Shown in pieces: positions 6,232 through 6,941 of a DNA stretch of 6,941 bases. Below the pieces are notes generated by a model. That model searched no databases and had not been told where the DNA came from. It saw nothing but the letters and a program-made list of their open reading frames with translations. Position numbers and translations under genes: made by a program. Origin of the DNA: Actinomycetota bacterium (GTDB lineage: Bacteria > Actinomycetota > Acidimicrobiia > Acidimicrobiales > Ilumatobacteraceae). Position 1 is the first letter of the stretch, and the number at the start of each line of letters is the position of its first letter. The stretch is taken from assembly GCA_005793785.1 (NCBI GenBank), contig SXPW01000161.1, forward strand, positions 1 through 6,941. Direction: 5' to 3'.

Positions 6232-6690
6232 TCACTGACCGCACCTGGTGACGGAGTGACCGAGCGTCACCCGGAACCGTGGCGCGGCGCCCGTGACGCC
6301 GTTCAACGCACCCATCGACAACCGACGGGGGTCCACGTATTGCTCGCCCACCCGCACACCCACGTGCAGGGTGGCACCGGCCTCACCGAGCACGCGGCCA
6401 GCCCGCACCACGTCGCCCTCTGCAACCATCGTTTGCGCGAAGCCTCCGTAGGTCACCCGCACCGAAGGTTCGGCACCGGCGCGAATCACCACATAGTGCG
6501 TGGTGGCGACGCGGCCGACGAACACGACCTCACCCGTCACGCCCGAGCGCACGGCGTAGTCGCCCGGTACCGCGTACTCGATGCCACGATTGCCGGCGCA
6601 TCGCGCGCAATCGGGAGCACGAAACGGGTCGCGCACCGCGAGTTGCGTCGGCAGCGACAAGCACACGGCGAGTGTTGCGGCAACGATCAT
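6232..6690 (-). CDS. Exported LytM/M23-like domain protein, probably catalytically inactive
   Basis: Small 152-residue protein with a hydrophobic start (2-19, IVAATLAVCLSLPTQLAV) that looks like a signal peptide, though it lacks a basic n-region. Residues about 34-123 follow the M23/LytM beta-barrel pattern: NRGIEYAVPG (34-43), SGVTGEVVFVGRV (49-61), VVAEGD-like turn (89-93), AGRVLGEAGATLHVGVRVG (97-115) and VDPRRL (119-124). Active M23 enzymes have HxGxD, a YAHL-type histidine and HxH. Here these read N34..E38, YGGF (81-84) and T107-L-H109, so only one likely zinc ligand remains. It probably binds or regulates other cell-wall proteins, as degenerate LytM factors such as EnvC do. C28 and C31 form a CxxC just before the domain. 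ATG at 6690 is preferred over 6786, which would overlap the sigma gene. M23 genes are known at this position next to rpsB in Actinobacteria. Confidence 0.8.
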   Translation of the reverse strand: MIVAATLAVCLSLPTQLAVRDPFRAPDCARCAGNRGIEYAVPGDYAVRSGVTGEVVFVGRVATTHYVVIRAGAEPSVRVTYGGFAQTMVAEGDVVRAGRVLGEAGATLHVGVRVGEQYVDPRRLSMGALNGVTGAAPRFRVTLGHSVTRCGQ

Positions 6691-6730
6691 GTCTTGGTCC
6701 CCGACGCCGTGAACGGTCGTCGACCCGAGG

Positions 6731-6941
6731 TCAACGAAAATCGGCTGCAGCGAGATGACCGCGCATCTGCAGCACCGCCTTGTCATGGATCTGCGATACG
6801 CGACTCTCCGTCACGTCGAGCACCTCGCCGATTTGGGCGAAGGTGAGATTCTCCTCGTAGTACAACAACAACGTGGTCCGCTCACGCTCGGGCAACTTGC
6901 GAATCGCCTCACGCATCGCGCGTCGCAATTCACCGGACTCC
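6731..6941 (-). CDS. whiG: FliA/WhiG-family sigma factor, C-terminal part (5' end outside window)
   Basis: Only the last 69 residues are present. They form sigma region 4: a helix with REAIRKLPERERTTLLLYY, then the helix-turn-helix LTFAQIGEVLDVTESRVSQI followed by HDKAVLQMRGHL. The run VTESRVSQIHxKAVLQxR is characteristic of the sigma-28 family (FliA of flagellar genes, WhiG of Streptomyces sporulation) and binds the -35 element. The whiG symbol rests on this match and on the actinobacterial gene order; without regions 2 and 3 the choice between whiG and fliA is open. The stop is TGA at 6731. The 40 bases to the next gene show no terminator, so co-transcription with the LytM-like gene is plausible. 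Confidence 0.88.
   Translation of the reverse strand, partial: ESGELRRAMREAIRKLPERERTTLLLYYEENLTFAQIGEVLDVTESRVSQIHDKAVLQMRGHLAAADFR

Noticed and set aside
6661..6690. LytM-like protein as a lipoprotein (LAVC near its N-terminus)
   Set aside because: The cysteine is at residue 10, too early and without a basic n-region, so it does not fit a normal lipobox.
6169..6846. 225-residue open frame on the plus strand opposite the LytM-like gene and sigma factor
   Set aside because: It crosses two supported minus-strand genes and the space between them, with low-complexity His/Arg composition.

Overview
The window is a GC-rich stretch in which every gene reads on the minus strand, so transcription runs from the right edge to the left. 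The order is a FliA/WhiG-type sigma factor, a LytM-like secreted protein, rpsB, tsf, pyrH, frr, cdsA, dxr and an RseP-type protease. The whiG - M23-like - rpsB - tsf - pyrH - frr - cdsA segment is a known Actinobacteria arrangement (Streptomyces has a similar one). The protein variants suggest a high-GC actinobacterium outside Streptomyces and Mycobacterium, perhaps class Acidimicrobiia. That placement is inference; the phylum is much safer than the class.

Region by region. 6731-6941 holds the last 69 residues of a sigma factor (region 4 helix-turn-helix). 6232-6690 encodes a short exported protein with a LytM/M23 fold that has lost nearly all of its zinc ligands. 6075-6231 is the only sizeable intergenic space. 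It is the rpsB leader and contains two perfect helices (9 bp and 8 bp) arranged as a pseudoknot ending directly against the rpsB Shine-Dalgarno sequence. From 6074 to the left edge, seven genes are packed with gaps of 13 bases or less, or overlaps of 1 or 4 bases: rpsB (S2), tsf (EF-Ts), pyrH (UMP kinase), frr (ribosome recycling factor), cdsA (CDP-diacylglycerol synthase, with a long disordered repeat-bearing N-terminus), dxr (first committed step of the MEP isoprenoid pathway) and an M50 site-2 protease cut off by the window edge.

The seven genes look like one transcription unit joining translation (S2, EF-Ts, RRF) to pyrimidine nucleotide supply (PyrH; CTP is also a CdsA substrate), phospholipid synthesis (CdsA), isoprenoid synthesis (Dxr) and envelope proteolysis (RseP). 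No mobile element, CRISPR array, tRNA or rRNA was seen. The content is mostly core genome. The best candidate for something undescribed is the structured rpsB leader. The degenerate LytM protein and the repeat-bearing CdsA tail come next.
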